Assembly: GCA_903927615.1 (NCBI GenBank)
Contig: CAIYNU010000006.1
Span: 124,001 to 188,000 of the forward strand
Reading direction: 5' to 3'
Length of the DNA: 64,000 nucleotides
Source of the DNA: an uncultured Rhodospirillales bacterium
GTDB taxonomy: Bacteria; Pseudomonadota; Alphaproteobacteria; Azospirillales; Azospirillaceae
The stretch's first letter is position 1. Each line of letters starts with the position of its first letter. Below, in pieces: positions 50,864 to 60,279 of the stretch. The notes below the pieces were generated by a model. That model was not told where the DNA came from, ran no database searches, and saw only the letters and a list, made by a program, of their open reading frames with translations. The position numbers and the translations under genes were made by a program.

Positions 50864-51793
50864 TTAGTTGGTGGGGGTCATGGGGATCGGGGCATTGCGC
50901 ATAAGAAATTGAATCTTGGCTATACCCTCATAAGGGGTGGTGCCGGATAGAACTGGTGTTGCCAATCCAGAAGAGACCGTTCCACATCCGACATAGTAGT
51001 ACTTGCTCGTGCCTGTATCCAATACACTGTCATCAACACAGAATCCAACGGTCAGACGATCAGCGCGATCCTTCAGATCGGAAAGCACGGGTATCGTTCC
51101 ACTATCAGTCACGGATATATCGACCCGTAAATCACGATCATTATTCGGGAGCGCAAGAATGCCATGATCTCTCACCAAAGCCTGTATCGTAATGAAATAA
51201 GGGTTTGCGGTGTCCGTAGCTGAAACATTGGTCTGTTGTGGATACACCCAACGTCGAAACCCTGGTGAGGCAAAAGTTGGCGCATTTCCCTGCGAGTCCA
51301 ACTGAATTTCGACCCTTTTGGGAGTTAACGTTGCATCACCGTCTAAGTAGCTTTGCAAACTGCGCGCCGGATATCCGGTCGGACTTACTGCCGGAAAGGC
51401 GTTATTGGTTGCGGTGAAAGGAAGACTGGTATTAACGGCTGCATCATCAAAGCATGCTATCGGCGTATTGTTTTGGTCACACTTACTCGCCCAGCTTGCA
51501 GCGGTGCCGGTGCTCATACCACAAAAATAGTCTGTATTAGAATGTGAACTATTAGTGTTGTCGGTATCGCCACAGAGTCCCTGCCCACCAACCCGGCTAA
51601 ACATATAATTGACATGCCCCATCATCGCCCAATAGGTCCGGACATCGACCAGACTGGCTTCCACCTCGTTTTCTTCGGATGTTAGAAAATAGTTGGTGAG
51701 CGTGCCGGCCATCAACATAATTATGGCCATAATGACCATGACGGTCAGTAACACCGCGCCACGCTGTTTGACTTTTGCTCGTGCGCACGTCAT
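50864..51793 (-). CDS. PilX/MshP-like minor pilin
   Basis: A 309-residue protein with the N-terminal helix QRGAVLLTVMVIMAIIMLMA. The GAVLL start is the PilX/MshP variant of the class III prepilin signal, in which Gly-Ala replaces Gly-Phe and no Glu5 follows at once. The rest is Ser/Thr/Asn-rich with six Cys. The ATG overlaps the PilW-like gene by four bases (51790-51793). The gene is notably AT-richer than the core pilus genes. Confidence 0.75.
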   Translation of the reverse strand: MTCARAKVKQRGAVLLTVMVIMAIIMLMAGTLTNYFLTSEENEVEASLVDVRTYWAMMGHVNYMFSRVGGQGLCGDTDNTNSSHSNTDYFCGMSTGTAASWASKCDQNNTPIACFDDAAVNTSLPFTATNNAFPAVSPTGYPARSLQSYLDGDATLTPKRVEIQLDSQGNAPTFASPGFRRWVYPQQTNVSATDTANPYFITIQALVRDHGILALPNNDRDLRVDISVTDSGTIPVLSDLKDRADRLTVGFCVDDSVLDTGTSKYYYVGCGTVSSGLATPVLSGTTPYEGIAKIQFLMRNAPIPMTPTN

Positions 51794-52506
51794 GGCGGTA
51801 CCTGATCAATTAAATTGGTGAGGGCGGTCCAATAGACCGTTGATATTTCATCATCGGCCACATGATTGTTGCCATAGAATAGGGGGTTATATAGGTCAAA
51901 TACAACCTCTTGTATATTTTGACTGAAACCTCTCGTATTAGGGGTGGTCATCCGAAGGTACCCAGTCACATTCATATCTTGTCCGGTGACGCACCCAAAA
52001 ACTGGTTGATTGGTGCCGGTGCAGGTGACCGTCACGGTCGGGACAGTGTCACTTGATAAAACATCGCTTTCTTGCACAGTTTGAGAAAAACTCGAAATCG
52101 CGGCATCGGTCGGCGGTAGCCCAAAAGTATCTTGTGGTGGTCCCCAAGCAGACACCCCTGATCTCAAGTCTGACGGAATTGACCATCCATCACCTTTTTC
52201 TACATTATTTCGCCCCCGCAAGCCAAATATATATTTGTAATTAACGTCAGTCGCTGGAGTGACAGCCGAACTCGTGCTGATATTAACCCCAGTTCGAAAG
52301 CCGCCAAGCGCAACTATATCAAACATCATCCGTGCTTGGCGGTTGAGTTCGGCCTTGTTCATCATGGCATCGGCGTTGCCGATGGCGTCGATGAACAGGC
52401 TGGCCAGGACCATCATCAGGATCAAGCCGATGGTCATTGACATCATCAGCTCAATGAGCGTGAAGCCGGTTTGACTGTGATGCCGCAAGGGAAGCATGCT
52501 CGTCAT
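51790..52506 (-). CDS. PilW/MshO-like minor pilin
   Basis: A 238-residue prepilin with the class III signal QTGFTLIELMMSMTIGLILM (cleavage after Gly, Glu at +5). PilW-like proteins follow this with MVLASLFIDAIGNADAMMNK and ELNRQARMMFDIVALGG, as here. It overlaps both neighbours by four bases. Minor pilins of this type prime pilus assembly at the inner membrane. AT-rich in its C-terminal half. Confidence 0.85.
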   Translation of the reverse strand: MTSMLPLRHHSQTGFTLIELMMSMTIGLILMMVLASLFIDAIGNADAMMNKAELNRQARMMFDIVALGGFRTGVNISTSSAVTPATDVNYKYIFGLRGRNNVEKGDGWSIPSDLRSGVSAWGPPQDTFGLPPTDAAISSFSQTVQESDVLSSDTVPTVTVTCTGTNQPVFGCVTGQDMNVTGYLRMTTPNTRGFSQNIQEVVFDLYNPLFYGNNHVADDEISTVYWTALTNLIDQVPP

Positions 52507-53402
52507 GACTTGCGCTTTCCGACGATGGTCTCGGCGGTGATGGTCTCCACCGGCGTGTCCGGGATCGGAACGCCCACCTTTTGAGTTGGGTCAAATCGGA
52601 AGGGGTAGTCAATATAAACGGTCAAGAAATAGCATGCGGTTAGATAGCAAGGACTGGTTGCCGTCGTCGGCGTGGGGGCACCAGTGCAGTCTTTAGCCGT
52701 AGGATAATAAGTATCATTGATACTGTATGTATTCGGCATTAGACAATAATCCCAGCTTAACTGGCCGACGATTTGATGAGCCTGATCAAGCCAGACGAAA
52801 TTCCGCCGCGAAGCCCCCGTCCCCGTCATCAGGATATTGGTATAAACTGCTTGAGCGGTTGGTGGCGTTCCAGTTCCATTTGGCAAGCCTCCGTCTGGCG
52901 AAACCAACGTTTCGAAGGTTGTCAAATCGGCAGCAACCCCAGCATCAAGAACATATGACAATGCAGTTGTTGGGGCGCCTGGTGTATTTTTCCCAATGTT
53001 ATAAACTCTACGGTTTGCTGCCTGTCCATTGGGATAGCTGTTGGTCGGTGTCGTGGATAAGAACGAGCCGGCATAGGCAGAGATAGCTTCAGTATAGGCA
53101 GGATTATTTTGTGTATAGTCGACCCCGATGTCCAGTGGAGGTGTTTGTATGGTTGGATCGGTAATTGTAACGGGGGGGGGTCCGGCAACGGAACTGCTGT
53201 AGTTATACAACCCCACCAACCGCTCCATCTCGCCGTTCAGGCGAAAGATGGCCTTCTGGCGGTAGACCAGACTGTCGAATTGGGCGGCCACCACGGTCCA
53301 CAGTGCGCTCATGCCGATCATCAGCACCATCGTCAGCGCGAAGGCAACCATCACCTCGATCAGGGTAAAGCCGGACTGACGGCGGGTAGCGGGGCGGGGC
53401 AT
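52503..53402 (-). CDS. PilV/MshD-like minor pilin
   Basis: A 299-residue prepilin with signal RRQSGFTLIEVMVAFALTMV. The body is Thr/Asn/Tyr-rich with Cys pairs (DYCLMPNTYS, CTGAPTPTTATSPCYLTACY). The start ATG 53402 gives a six-to-eleven-residue basic leader, as is normal; the frame is open further upstream to 53846 but that part is a shadow of the major pilin gene. It starts 14 bases after the major pilin stop. Confidence 0.85.
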   Translation of the reverse strand: MPRPATRRQSGFTLIEVMVAFALTMVLMIGMSALWTVVAAQFDSLVYRQKAIFRLNGEMERLVGLYNYSSSVAGPPPVTITDPTIQTPPLDIGVDYTQNNPAYTEAISAYAGSFLSTTPTNSYPNGQAANRRVYNIGKNTPGAPTTALSYVLDAGVAADLTTFETLVSPDGGLPNGTGTPPTAQAVYTNILMTGTGASRRNFVWLDQAHQIVGQLSWDYCLMPNTYSINDTYYPTAKDCTGAPTPTTATSPCYLTACYFLTVYIDYPFRFDPTQKVGVPIPDTPVETITAETIVGKRKS

Positions 53403-53416
53403 GGCGGGGGCCGGGC

Positions 53417-54157
53417 TCAATTGTTCAGGGCGTCGGAAAGGGTCACGCCGCCAAACCAGATCAGACCGGTGGTGGTGGCGTTGAGGGTGGTGCTGGCGTC
53501 GGTGCCGTCCTGCGCCTGGGGATAGCTCATCACCAGCACCCGGCCTTCGCTGCCCCTGCCGCCGACCGCCGAGCTGAGAACCCAATTCTCCGGCGTCATC
53601 TTGGGCGTAGCGGTGGGATAACTGGCGGTGCTGCATGTGACGGTGGGGTTGGTCGACGGTGTGACACTGGTCGGATCGGTGGGTTGGGTCCCCGGTGCCC
53701 GCAACACCGCGACGACCTGGAATTGCGGCGCATGTCCCGTTACATTCATGTCCAGGGTATTGATCATGGCGCCGAAGTCGGTGTCGCTGGTGCTCAAGCT
53801 GCCGCCATCGTAATTTCCGCATGACCATGTCGACGTGCCGACGCACATCACCATGAAACAGAAATCGCCGGCGTCATGGAGATCCAGCCCCAGTTTCTGT
53901 TGCAGTTGCTGCTCGTTGCCGGTGGCCAGATAATAGCCGGTGCGGTTGAAGTGCATCCGCTCCTTGGCCTTAATGGCCTCCATCAACGGCACCGCCTGCT
54001 TGAGGTTGCCCTGGAGCATATAGCTGGCGAAATAGGGCAGGCCGACCGCTGCCAGGATACCGACGATGGCGATCACCACCATCAGTTCGATCAGGGTAAA
54101 GCCGGCCAAGCCGCGCCGCCGGGCCGTCCACTTCGCCGCCTGATTGTCCGTCGCCAT
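53417..54157 (-). CDS. Type IV major pilin (PilA/MshA-like)
   Basis: A 246-residue prepilin. Leader MATDNQAAKWTARRRGLAG, then mature FTLIELMVVIAIVGILAAVG with Glu5, the most canonical class III signal in the cluster, so this is the likely main subunit. The globular part has FASYMLQGNLKQAVPLMEAI, then Thr/Ser-rich loops and two Cys pairs (CFMVMC, and CGNYDGG with VTCSTASY). ATG 54157 agrees with the leader; the open frame to 54739 is not coding. It lies directly after the PilC-like gene. Confidence 0.88.
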   Translation of the reverse strand: MATDNQAAKWTARRRGLAGFTLIELMVVIAIVGILAAVGLPYFASYMLQGNLKQAVPLMEAIKAKERMHFNRTGYYLATGNEQQLQQKLGLDLHDAGDFCFMVMCVGTSTWSCGNYDGGSLSTSDTDFGAMINTLDMNVTGHAPQFQVVAVLRAPGTQPTDPTSVTPSTNPTVTCSTASYPTATPKMTPENWVLSSAVGGRGSEGRVLVMSYPQAQDGTDASTTLNATTTGLIWFGGVTLSDALNN

Positions 54158-54174
54158 GGCGTGTCTTCCCTTTG

Positions 54175-55221
54175 TCAATGGCCACCCGCCAGATTGCCCA
54201 TCTGGAACACCGGCAGGAACGCCGCCACCATCATGCCGGCGGTGGCCAGACCGACGAAGATGGTCAGGATCGGGTTGATCAACTGGGTGATCTGGTCCAG
54301 CCGGTCCTGAAGCAGACTGTCGAAGTAATCCGCCGACGACATCAGCAGTTCGTCCAGGGAGCCGGCCTCTTCGCCCGCCGCGATCATCTGCACCACGATG
54401 CCGTGGAAGACGTGATGATCCCGGAAGCTGACCGACAGGCCGCGCCCCCGCTCCACATCTTCGGCGATGTTGTAGATGGTTTCGCGGACGAACACGTTGC
54501 CGCAGGTGTCGGCGGCCAGCCGCAAGGCCGCCAGCACCGCCACCTCGTTTTCCACCTGGACCGCCAGGGTCCGCAGGAAGCGCGCCAGCGCCGCCATGCG
54601 CCACAACGGCCCCAGCAACGGCAACTTCAGCTTGTATTGGTCGAAGATCGCATTGCCGTCGGGCGTGCGCACCCAGGCCTGAAAGCTGAGGATCAGGGCC
54701 ACCAGGGAGCCGACGATCCAGGTCCAGTTGGCGCCCCAATAGGCGCCCATGTCGAGCAGAAACTGCGTCGGCGCCGGCAACGCCTTGTGCAGATTATTAA
54801 AAATCGACTGGAAGCGCGGCAGGATGCCGAACACCATGCCGTTGAAGATGCCGAAAAAGGCGATCAAGACAATCATCGGATAGGTGACGGCCGAACGGAC
54901 CTTGCGCTCGGTGTCGTGAATGACCTTGAGGTAATGGGCGATTTCGGTCAACGAACCGGCCAGCCGGGCCGATTCCATGCCGGCCCGCACCACATTGACA
55001 TAGACGCTGTCGAACATGCGCGGATGCATGGCCATGGCGTCGGCCATGTCCACGCCATGCTGCACCTCTTCCGAGATGCTTTCGATGGCGGCGCGCAATT
55101 TCTTCTGGGGCGTTTCCGCGGCCAGATTGTCGAGAACATCGACCAGCGGCAACTTGCTGCGCAACATCGAAGCAAATTGCTGGGTAAAGATCATCATGTG
55201 GACGCGAGAGACGCCGGCCAT
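54175..55221 (-). CDS. PilC/GspF-like inner-membrane platform protein (MshG-like)
   Basis: A 348-residue protein of the T2SF family with two copies of the cytoplasmic domain: FTQQFASMLRSKLPLVDVLD and ARFLRTLAVQVENEVAVLAA. Three or four membrane helices (YPMIVLIAFFGIFNGMVFGI, and ILTIFVGLATAGMMVAAFLP at the end) match. ATG 55221 stands one base beyond the PilB stop. PilC is the rotating platform that the PilB ATPase drives. Slightly shorter than the usual 400 residues at the N-terminus. Confidence 0.92.
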   Translation of the reverse strand: MAGVSRVHMMIFTQQFASMLRSKLPLVDVLDNLAAETPQKKLRAAIESISEEVQHGVDMADAMAMHPRMFDSVYVNVVRAGMESARLAGSLTEIAHYLKVIHDTERKVRSAVTYPMIVLIAFFGIFNGMVFGILPRFQSIFNNLHKALPAPTQFLLDMGAYWGANWTWIVGSLVALILSFQAWVRTPDGNAIFDQYKLKLPLLGPLWRMAALARFLRTLAVQVENEVAVLAALRLAADTCGNVFVRETIYNIAEDVERGRGLSVSFRDHHVFHGIVVQMIAAGEEAGSLDELLMSSADYFDSLLQDRLDQITQLINPILTIFVGLATAGMMVAAFLPVFQMGNLAGGH

Positions 55222-55222
55222 G

Positions 55223-57784
55223 TCAGTAGGCCTCACCCAGGACGCGAACGACTTCGGAATGGGTGGTCATGCCCTCGTCGATCAGCATCAGGCCGTGGCC
55301 GATCAGCGTGGTCATGCCCCGGTCCCGCGCCCGGCGCCGCATCACGTTGGCGTCGAAGGTGGGCGAGACGATTTCGGCGCGGGCCTCCTGATCGACCTCG
55401 AAAATCTCGAACACCGCCTGCCGGCCCTGATACCCGGTGTTCCGGCAGTGAACGCAGCCGCGGCCGCTGACATAGGTCAGATCGGGATCGACGATGACGC
55501 CCAGGGAGGCCAGGCGTTCATCGGAAATGGCGTCATTGTGCAACCGCTCCAGCACCGACTGCCCCTCCTCGGGCGCCTGGCAGTGCTTGCAGATGCGCCG
55601 CACCAGTCGCTGGGCGATACACAACGACACCGAGTTCGCCACCAGGAAGGGTTCGACCCCCATATCGATCAGACGCGGGATCACGCCCACCGCGTCGTTG
55701 GTGTGGATGGTCGAAAACACGATGTGACCGGTCAACGCCGCCTGGATCGCCATGCCCGCGGTTTCGCCGTCCCGACACTCGCCGACCATGATCACGTCCG
55801 GGTCCTGGCGCAGAATGGTGCGCAGACCCGAGGCGAAGGTCAGCCCGATCTTTTCGTTGACCTGCATCTGGTGGACGCCCTTCAGCCGGTATTCCACCGG
55901 GTCTTCCACCGTCAGCACGTTCTTGGTCTTTTTGTCGATGTAACTGAGGCAGGAATAGAGCGTGGTGGTCTTGCCCGAACCGGTCGGCCCGCTGATCATC
56001 ACCAGCCCGAACGGCGCGTCGAGCTTGTCATAGAGCAGCCGCAAATCCCGGGAGATCATGCCCAGATGCTCGGGCGAAGGCCGCAGGGCGTTCTTGTCGA
56101 GAAGACGCATCACGATCTTCTCGCCGTAAATGGTCGGGTAGGACGAAACGCGGACGTCGATGGCGTTTTCCCGGATCAGGGTGCCGATGCGGCCGTCCTG
56201 GGGCCGGCGCTTTTCGGCCACGTCCATACCCGAGAGAATCTTGATACGCGAAATGATCTCCGGGTGCATGGGGGCCGGCAGCGTCGTCAATTCGTGCAGG
56301 ATGCCGTCGACCCGGTTGCGCACCAGCAGGAAATCTTCGGTGGGTTCGATATGGATGTCGGAAGCGCCCTCGAAAAACGACTTTTGCAGGAAGTAGTTGA
56401 CGATCTTGGGGACCTCGACGCTTTCGACCTTGAGCTGCACTTCGCGTTCGGTTTCGCTGTCAAGGTTGATGACCAGCACCGCGGCGCTGCTGTCATCGTC
56501 GTCGGTCCGATTCTTCATCCGTTGCAGGGCCGCCTGAAACACCGTCGGCAGCACCAGGACCTTGCGCACCGTCGCGACATTGGCGCTGGCCGCGATCCAA
56601 TCGGCCATGACCACATCATAAGGATCGATGGTGGCGATCTGGATCACGCCGGGATCGGTGCTGCGCAGCAGCACGGCGCCAAGGGTGCCGGCCTGGGCAA
56701 AGGTCAGCCACTTTTCCTCAATCGCCTGCTCCATCAGGTACTTTTCATCTTCGATCAGCGGAATGGCCAGGGCCTTCGACACGTGATCGTAGATTTCCTT
56801 GTGCGCCTTGATGGTGGGGTCGGTGGCCAGGACCCGGAAAAAGGTCTTGCCGGTTTCCGCCGCCTGCCGGCACAGGGCGGTCAGGCGCGCTTCCTCCCGG
56901 AACACGTCCACCGCCAGGTCCAGGGCGATGCCGCGGAAGCCCGCCTCGTGCAACTCGTGCCGCCGGTTGGCCCGGCTGGAGGTTGCGGTGGCCGGACGCG
57001 GCGGCGGCGGCGGTGACGGCGCCTTGGCCCGGGGCGGCTCCTTGCGCGGAACGGTGACGGTCCGCTCCGCGGCCTTCGCCGGTGGCGTGTGGGTCGGCGC
57101 ATGGGTGTGAACCACGGCGGTCCGGTCGCTGCCGGCCTCGTCGGCCAGCATCGTGTGCTCGGCCGAGTCGTAGGACGGCGCCCGGCCTTGGGGCGGCCTG
57201 GTTTGGGACATCATGTCTTGGGGCGACACGATCATCGTCGTTTCGATGCCCGGCGCCTCGATGCCCGACGCCTCGGCCGCCCCGGCGCCCGGCGTAAAGA
57301 GAACGGTCGAAGCGCCGCCATCGGCCGGCGCGCCAAACAGCACCGTTCCCCCTTCGACGGCACCCTCGCCAAAGGTGGCCTGGGTGTATTCCGGCATCAG
57401 GGCGCCGGCCTCCGCCGAGGCCCCGGTGTAATCAAACCGGACCATCAGCGACGTGAGGCCCATGGAGACCTTCTGACCGTCCAGCAAGGGAATCAGGGTA
57501 TCGGAGATCAACTCGTCGTTGACCCGGGTCCCGTTGGAGCTGAGGAGATCCCGAATGGTCCAGCCACCTGCGGCGCGATCGACCACAATCTCGCAATGGC
57601 GTCGCGAGACATGACGGTCCGGGAGCGGCAGATCCACCGAAGTCCCCAATTGGGCTTCGCGACGGCCGATGACGTAGCGGTCACGGCGATGGTCCAGCAC
57701 GACGTCCCGTTCCTCACCATCGGCTTGGATGATCGAAAGATGGATGTCGGGAACCTGAAGGGGGGCGTTGATCATGCTCGACAT
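55223..57784 (-). CDS. PilB/GspE-type pilus ATPase with N-terminal FHA domain (MshE-like)
   Basis: An 853-residue protein, longer than a usual PilB. Residues about 36-118 are a forkhead-associated domain with the phosphothreonine-binding pattern (YVIGRRE, HVSRRH, SSNGTRVN). A disordered Pro-rich linker (about 150-270) follows. The ATPase has the N1E-type domain, GPTGSGKTTTLYSCLSY (Walker A, about residue 600), Asp and His boxes, IMVGECRDGETAGMAIQAAL (Walker B) and a four-Cys zinc site (CKHCQ, CVHCRN). It powers pilus extension. The FHA domain suggests control by the Ser/Thr kinase encoded immediately upstream. Confidence 0.93.
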   Translation of the reverse strand: MSSMINAPLQVPDIHLSIIQADGEERDVVLDHRRDRYVIGRREAQLGTSVDLPLPDRHVSRRHCEIVVDRAAGGWTIRDLLSSNGTRVNDELISDTLIPLLDGQKVSMGLTSLMVRFDYTGASAEAGALMPEYTQATFGEGAVEGGTVLFGAPADGGASTVLFTPGAGAAEASGIEAPGIETTMIVSPQDMMSQTRPPQGRAPSYDSAEHTMLADEAGSDRTAVVHTHAPTHTPPAKAAERTVTVPRKEPPRAKAPSPPPPPRPATATSSRANRRHELHEAGFRGIALDLAVDVFREEARLTALCRQAAETGKTFFRVLATDPTIKAHKEIYDHVSKALAIPLIEDEKYLMEQAIEEKWLTFAQAGTLGAVLLRSTDPGVIQIATIDPYDVVMADWIAASANVATVRKVLVLPTVFQAALQRMKNRTDDDDSSAAVLVINLDSETEREVQLKVESVEVPKIVNYFLQKSFFEGASDIHIEPTEDFLLVRNRVDGILHELTTLPAPMHPEIISRIKILSGMDVAEKRRPQDGRIGTLIRENAIDVRVSSYPTIYGEKIVMRLLDKNALRPSPEHLGMISRDLRLLYDKLDAPFGLVMISGPTGSGKTTTLYSCLSYIDKKTKNVLTVEDPVEYRLKGVHQMQVNEKIGLTFASGLRTILRQDPDVIMVGECRDGETAGMAIQAALTGHIVFSTIHTNDAVGVIPRLIDMGVEPFLVANSVSLCIAQRLVRRICKHCQAPEEGQSVLERLHNDAISDERLASLGVIVDPDLTYVSGRGCVHCRNTGYQGRQAVFEIFEVDQEARAEIVSPTFDANVMRRRARDRGMTTLIGHGLMLIDEGMTTHSEVVRVLGEAY

Positions 57785-57814
57785 CCGTTTCAGGGCGCGT
57801 GGCGTTAAGGGTGC

Positions 57815-59452
57815 TTAGCGGTAAACGAGGCGAAAGCCGATGTCATTGCGCGATTCGGTCGGTGGCGCGGAAGAGCGGAAGGCGCAACGTCCCTGCACGG
57901 AGAATGACTGGAAGCTGCCACCGCGCAAAACCCGGTGGGCCTTGGGATTGACGTTTTTGGGATCGTTAACCGGATTGAGTGTTCCCTGCTGAATATTCGT
58001 ATAGAATTTTTCTTCGTAAACGTCCAGACACCATTCCCAAACATTCCCACACATATCATAGATTTCAAAGCGATTGCTACCTTCGGGATAGGCCCCGACG
58101 ATACTGGTCGTTCTGGAAATGTTATTGATATTGGCGCGAACCGGAGATGGAGGATCGTCGCCCCAAGGATAATCAATCAGTTTTTGTCCGGCCCGGGCCG
58201 CATATTCCCATTGCGCTTCGGATGGTAAAGTTCCTCCCGCCCAGCGCGCGAACTGCATGGCCTCATCGAAGGTAACGCCAACCACCGGATGGTTGGGAGC
58301 CCCAAACGCCGGATGGTCGTGCAACGGCGGTTTGCGCCGCCCGGTGCTTTCGGCATACTCAATATATTCCCGGTTGGTGACCGGCATGCGATCGATGCGG
58401 AATGGGTTGAGAATGATCTTCCGGGTCGGCAGTTCGTTGGCGTTGACGCCCTTGGCCCCGGCCTTGGCCCCCAACAGATAGTCGCCCCCCGGCAGTTCCA
58501 CCGCCTTGGACGAACGGAACCCCTGCCCACCCGCGCCGACGATCTCCAAACTGTCCGGCGGATAGAGCAGGTCCTTCGGCTTGGTCAGCACCGTCACCAG
58601 ATCGTCGGCGGACTGGATGCGACGCTCCGGCTCGTAGGCCGTCAATTGCAGGATGACCCGGTCGAAGGGCGGCCGCACCGCCGCATTGAAGTCGCTGGGC
58701 GGCTGAATCTCGTGAAGGGGGATGCGGGGCGGCTTGCGGGTCTTCAGAATGTCCTTGAGCGAATGGGGCGGAATCCGACCCGTGAACAGCTCATAGGCCA
58801 GAATGCCCAGGGCGAACAAATCCGCCCGCCGATCGACCTTATCCGGCGCCTCGTACTGCTCGGGCGCCATGTATTTCGGGGTGAAGGCCTGGGCGGTGGT
58901 GCGATCGGTCTTGTCGCCGATCACCGAAAACCCGAAGTCCATAATGACCGGCTTACGGATATCCCCTTCACGCAGAAAAATATTTTGCGGCTTCAGGTCC
59001 CGATGAACGATGCCGGGAAAATCACTGGTCGGGGTGTGCGCGTAAGACAGCGCCTCGGCGATTTTGCGCAATAATTCCAGTCGTATTTCAGCGGTATCCA
59101 GCAGGTCATCGAGATGGTTGTTCATCCAATCCCGAAGTTCCAAGCCGTTGATCAAGTCCATGACGGTCCCGAACCCTTCGGGACCGTCGTAAAGATCGTG
59201 GATCGCGCAGATATTCTGGTGGCGAAGCCGGCGCGAAATCAAAACTTCGGTGCGCAGGCTTTGCTTCATTAACTCCCGATTGCTTTCGCTGCTCAGGATC
59301 TCAGGCTTCAGGATTTTGATCGCAACGTCATAGTTCAGTTCGGTGTCACGCACCCGATACACATTGGCGGTGCCGCCCTTGCCCAGCATCCGCCAGTCCG
59401 AATAGCGGCTGGGTCCGGCTGCCGGGGTCTTTGTCTGGTTCATCACCGACAT
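57815..59452 (-). CDS. Ser/Thr protein kinase fused to SUMF1/FGE-sulfatase-like domain
   Basis: A 545-residue fusion. The Hanks-type kinase covers about 18-290: GKGGTANVYRV, catalytic Lys at VAIK (46), HRDLKPQN (150-157), DFG (172-174), YMAPEQY and DLFALGILAYELFTG. A linker leads to an FGE-sulfatase/SUMF1-like domain (about 310-545) ending in CGNVWEWCLDVYEE, RVLRGGSF and RNDIGFRLVYR. In many bacterial kinases this domain acts as a binding module. No transmembrane helix, so cytoplasmic. It is 30 bases from the FHA-PilB gene, its probable partner. Confidence 0.9.
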   Translation of the reverse strand: MSVMNQTKTPAAGPSRYSDWRMLGKGGTANVYRVRDTELNYDVAIKILKPEILSSESNRELMKQSLRTEVLISRRLRHQNICAIHDLYDGPEGFGTVMDLINGLELRDWMNNHLDDLLDTAEIRLELLRKIAEALSYAHTPTSDFPGIVHRDLKPQNIFLREGDIRKPVIMDFGFSVIGDKTDRTTAQAFTPKYMAPEQYEAPDKVDRRADLFALGILAYELFTGRIPPHSLKDILKTRKPPRIPLHEIQPPSDFNAAVRPPFDRVILQLTAYEPERRIQSADDLVTVLTKPKDLLYPPDSLEIVGAGGQGFRSSKAVELPGGDYLLGAKAGAKGVNANELPTRKIILNPFRIDRMPVTNREYIEYAESTGRRKPPLHDHPAFGAPNHPVVGVTFDEAMQFARWAGGTLPSEAQWEYAARAGQKLIDYPWGDDPPSPVRANINNISRTTSIVGAYPEGSNRFEIYDMCGNVWEWCLDVYEEKFYTNIQQGTLNPVNDPKNVNPKAHRVLRGGSFQSFSVQGRCAFRSSAPPTESRNDIGFRLVYR

Positions 59453-59502
59453 GTCACAATCCCAGACCGAGGCAAGGCCGAAACCCGTTTTCCGTACCGC
59501 GT

Positions 59503-60162
59503 TCAGCTACCGACTATGGCGCTCATCAGAACCCGAGACCCTTCCGGCGTGTCACCGTAACGGTACTCCATCCGGACGTAATTCTTGGTCGCCGGCGCAT
59601 ACCACCACCGCTCATAGGCGGTCCAATCGCTGGTCAGGCTGCGCTTGCGCATGACGATGACGAAGGTGTCGAAGGTGCCGGCGGGGACCGTGATCCGCTC
59701 CCGGTTTTCAATCACCCACGACGTTTGATGTCGCACCAGTTCCTTGTCGCGCAAGTACTCTTCGATGTAGACCATCGGCTGGCCGAGCGGGGCCTTGTAA
59801 AACACCGCGTCCGGATTCTCGGAGCGGAACACCACCTGCCGGGTCGTGCCCTCCTGCTGGGAGGTCTGACGGAAGAAGCCGTTGTTGATGAACCATTCGC
59901 CGGGAACATCAAGCCGTTCGAACTTCGTCAGCGCGTCTTTGGCCTCGGCCACCCGCACCGCGTAACCGTCGCTGTAGCGCCATTCGTCACCAACCCGCCA
60001 CTGCGGCTTGGCCAACACCAGGCTTTCCAGCGAGTTGGTCGCTTTCGGCGCGGCAGGCAAAGTCGGCATTGAACCGATCGAAGGCGACGACGGCTCGGGC
60101 GTGCTGCATGCAGAAAGAACCAGCATACCTGTCAGGATAACCCCAAGAGTCCGCGCTTTCAT
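59503..60162 (-). CDS. Outer-membrane-type lipoprotein of the pilus locus
   Basis: A 219-residue lipoprotein: signal MKARTLGVILTGMLVLSACS with lipobox LSAC and no Asp at +2, so expected to go to the outer membrane. A Pro/Ser-rich linker follows, then a beta-rich domain (VGDEWRYSDGYAVRVAEA, AGTFDTFVIVMRKRSLTSDW, WYAPATKNYVRMEYRY). ATG 60162 has AGGAGGAACA right before it, a near-perfect ribosome site. Its place next to the secretin gene is consistent with a pilotin, but I see no direct evidence. Confidence 0.8.
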   Translation of the reverse strand: MKARTLGVILTGMLVLSACSTPEPSSPSIGSMPTLPAAPKATNSLESLVLAKPQWRVGDEWRYSDGYAVRVAEAKDALTKFERLDVPGEWFINNGFFRQTSQQEGTTRQVVFRSENPDAVFYKAPLGQPMVYIEEYLRDKELVRHQTSWVIENRERITVPAGTFDTFVIVMRKRSLTSDWTAYERWWYAPATKNYVRMEYRYGDTPEGSRVLMSAIVGS

Positions 60163-60279
60163 TGTTCCTCCTCGTTCGGCGCAAATATCATCCGGCCTGG
60201 CCCGATAAATCGAGACAACGATCGACGACGGTGGCCGCTGCTCCGACATCGCTGGTGGTACGCTTATCCGTCAAACCGA

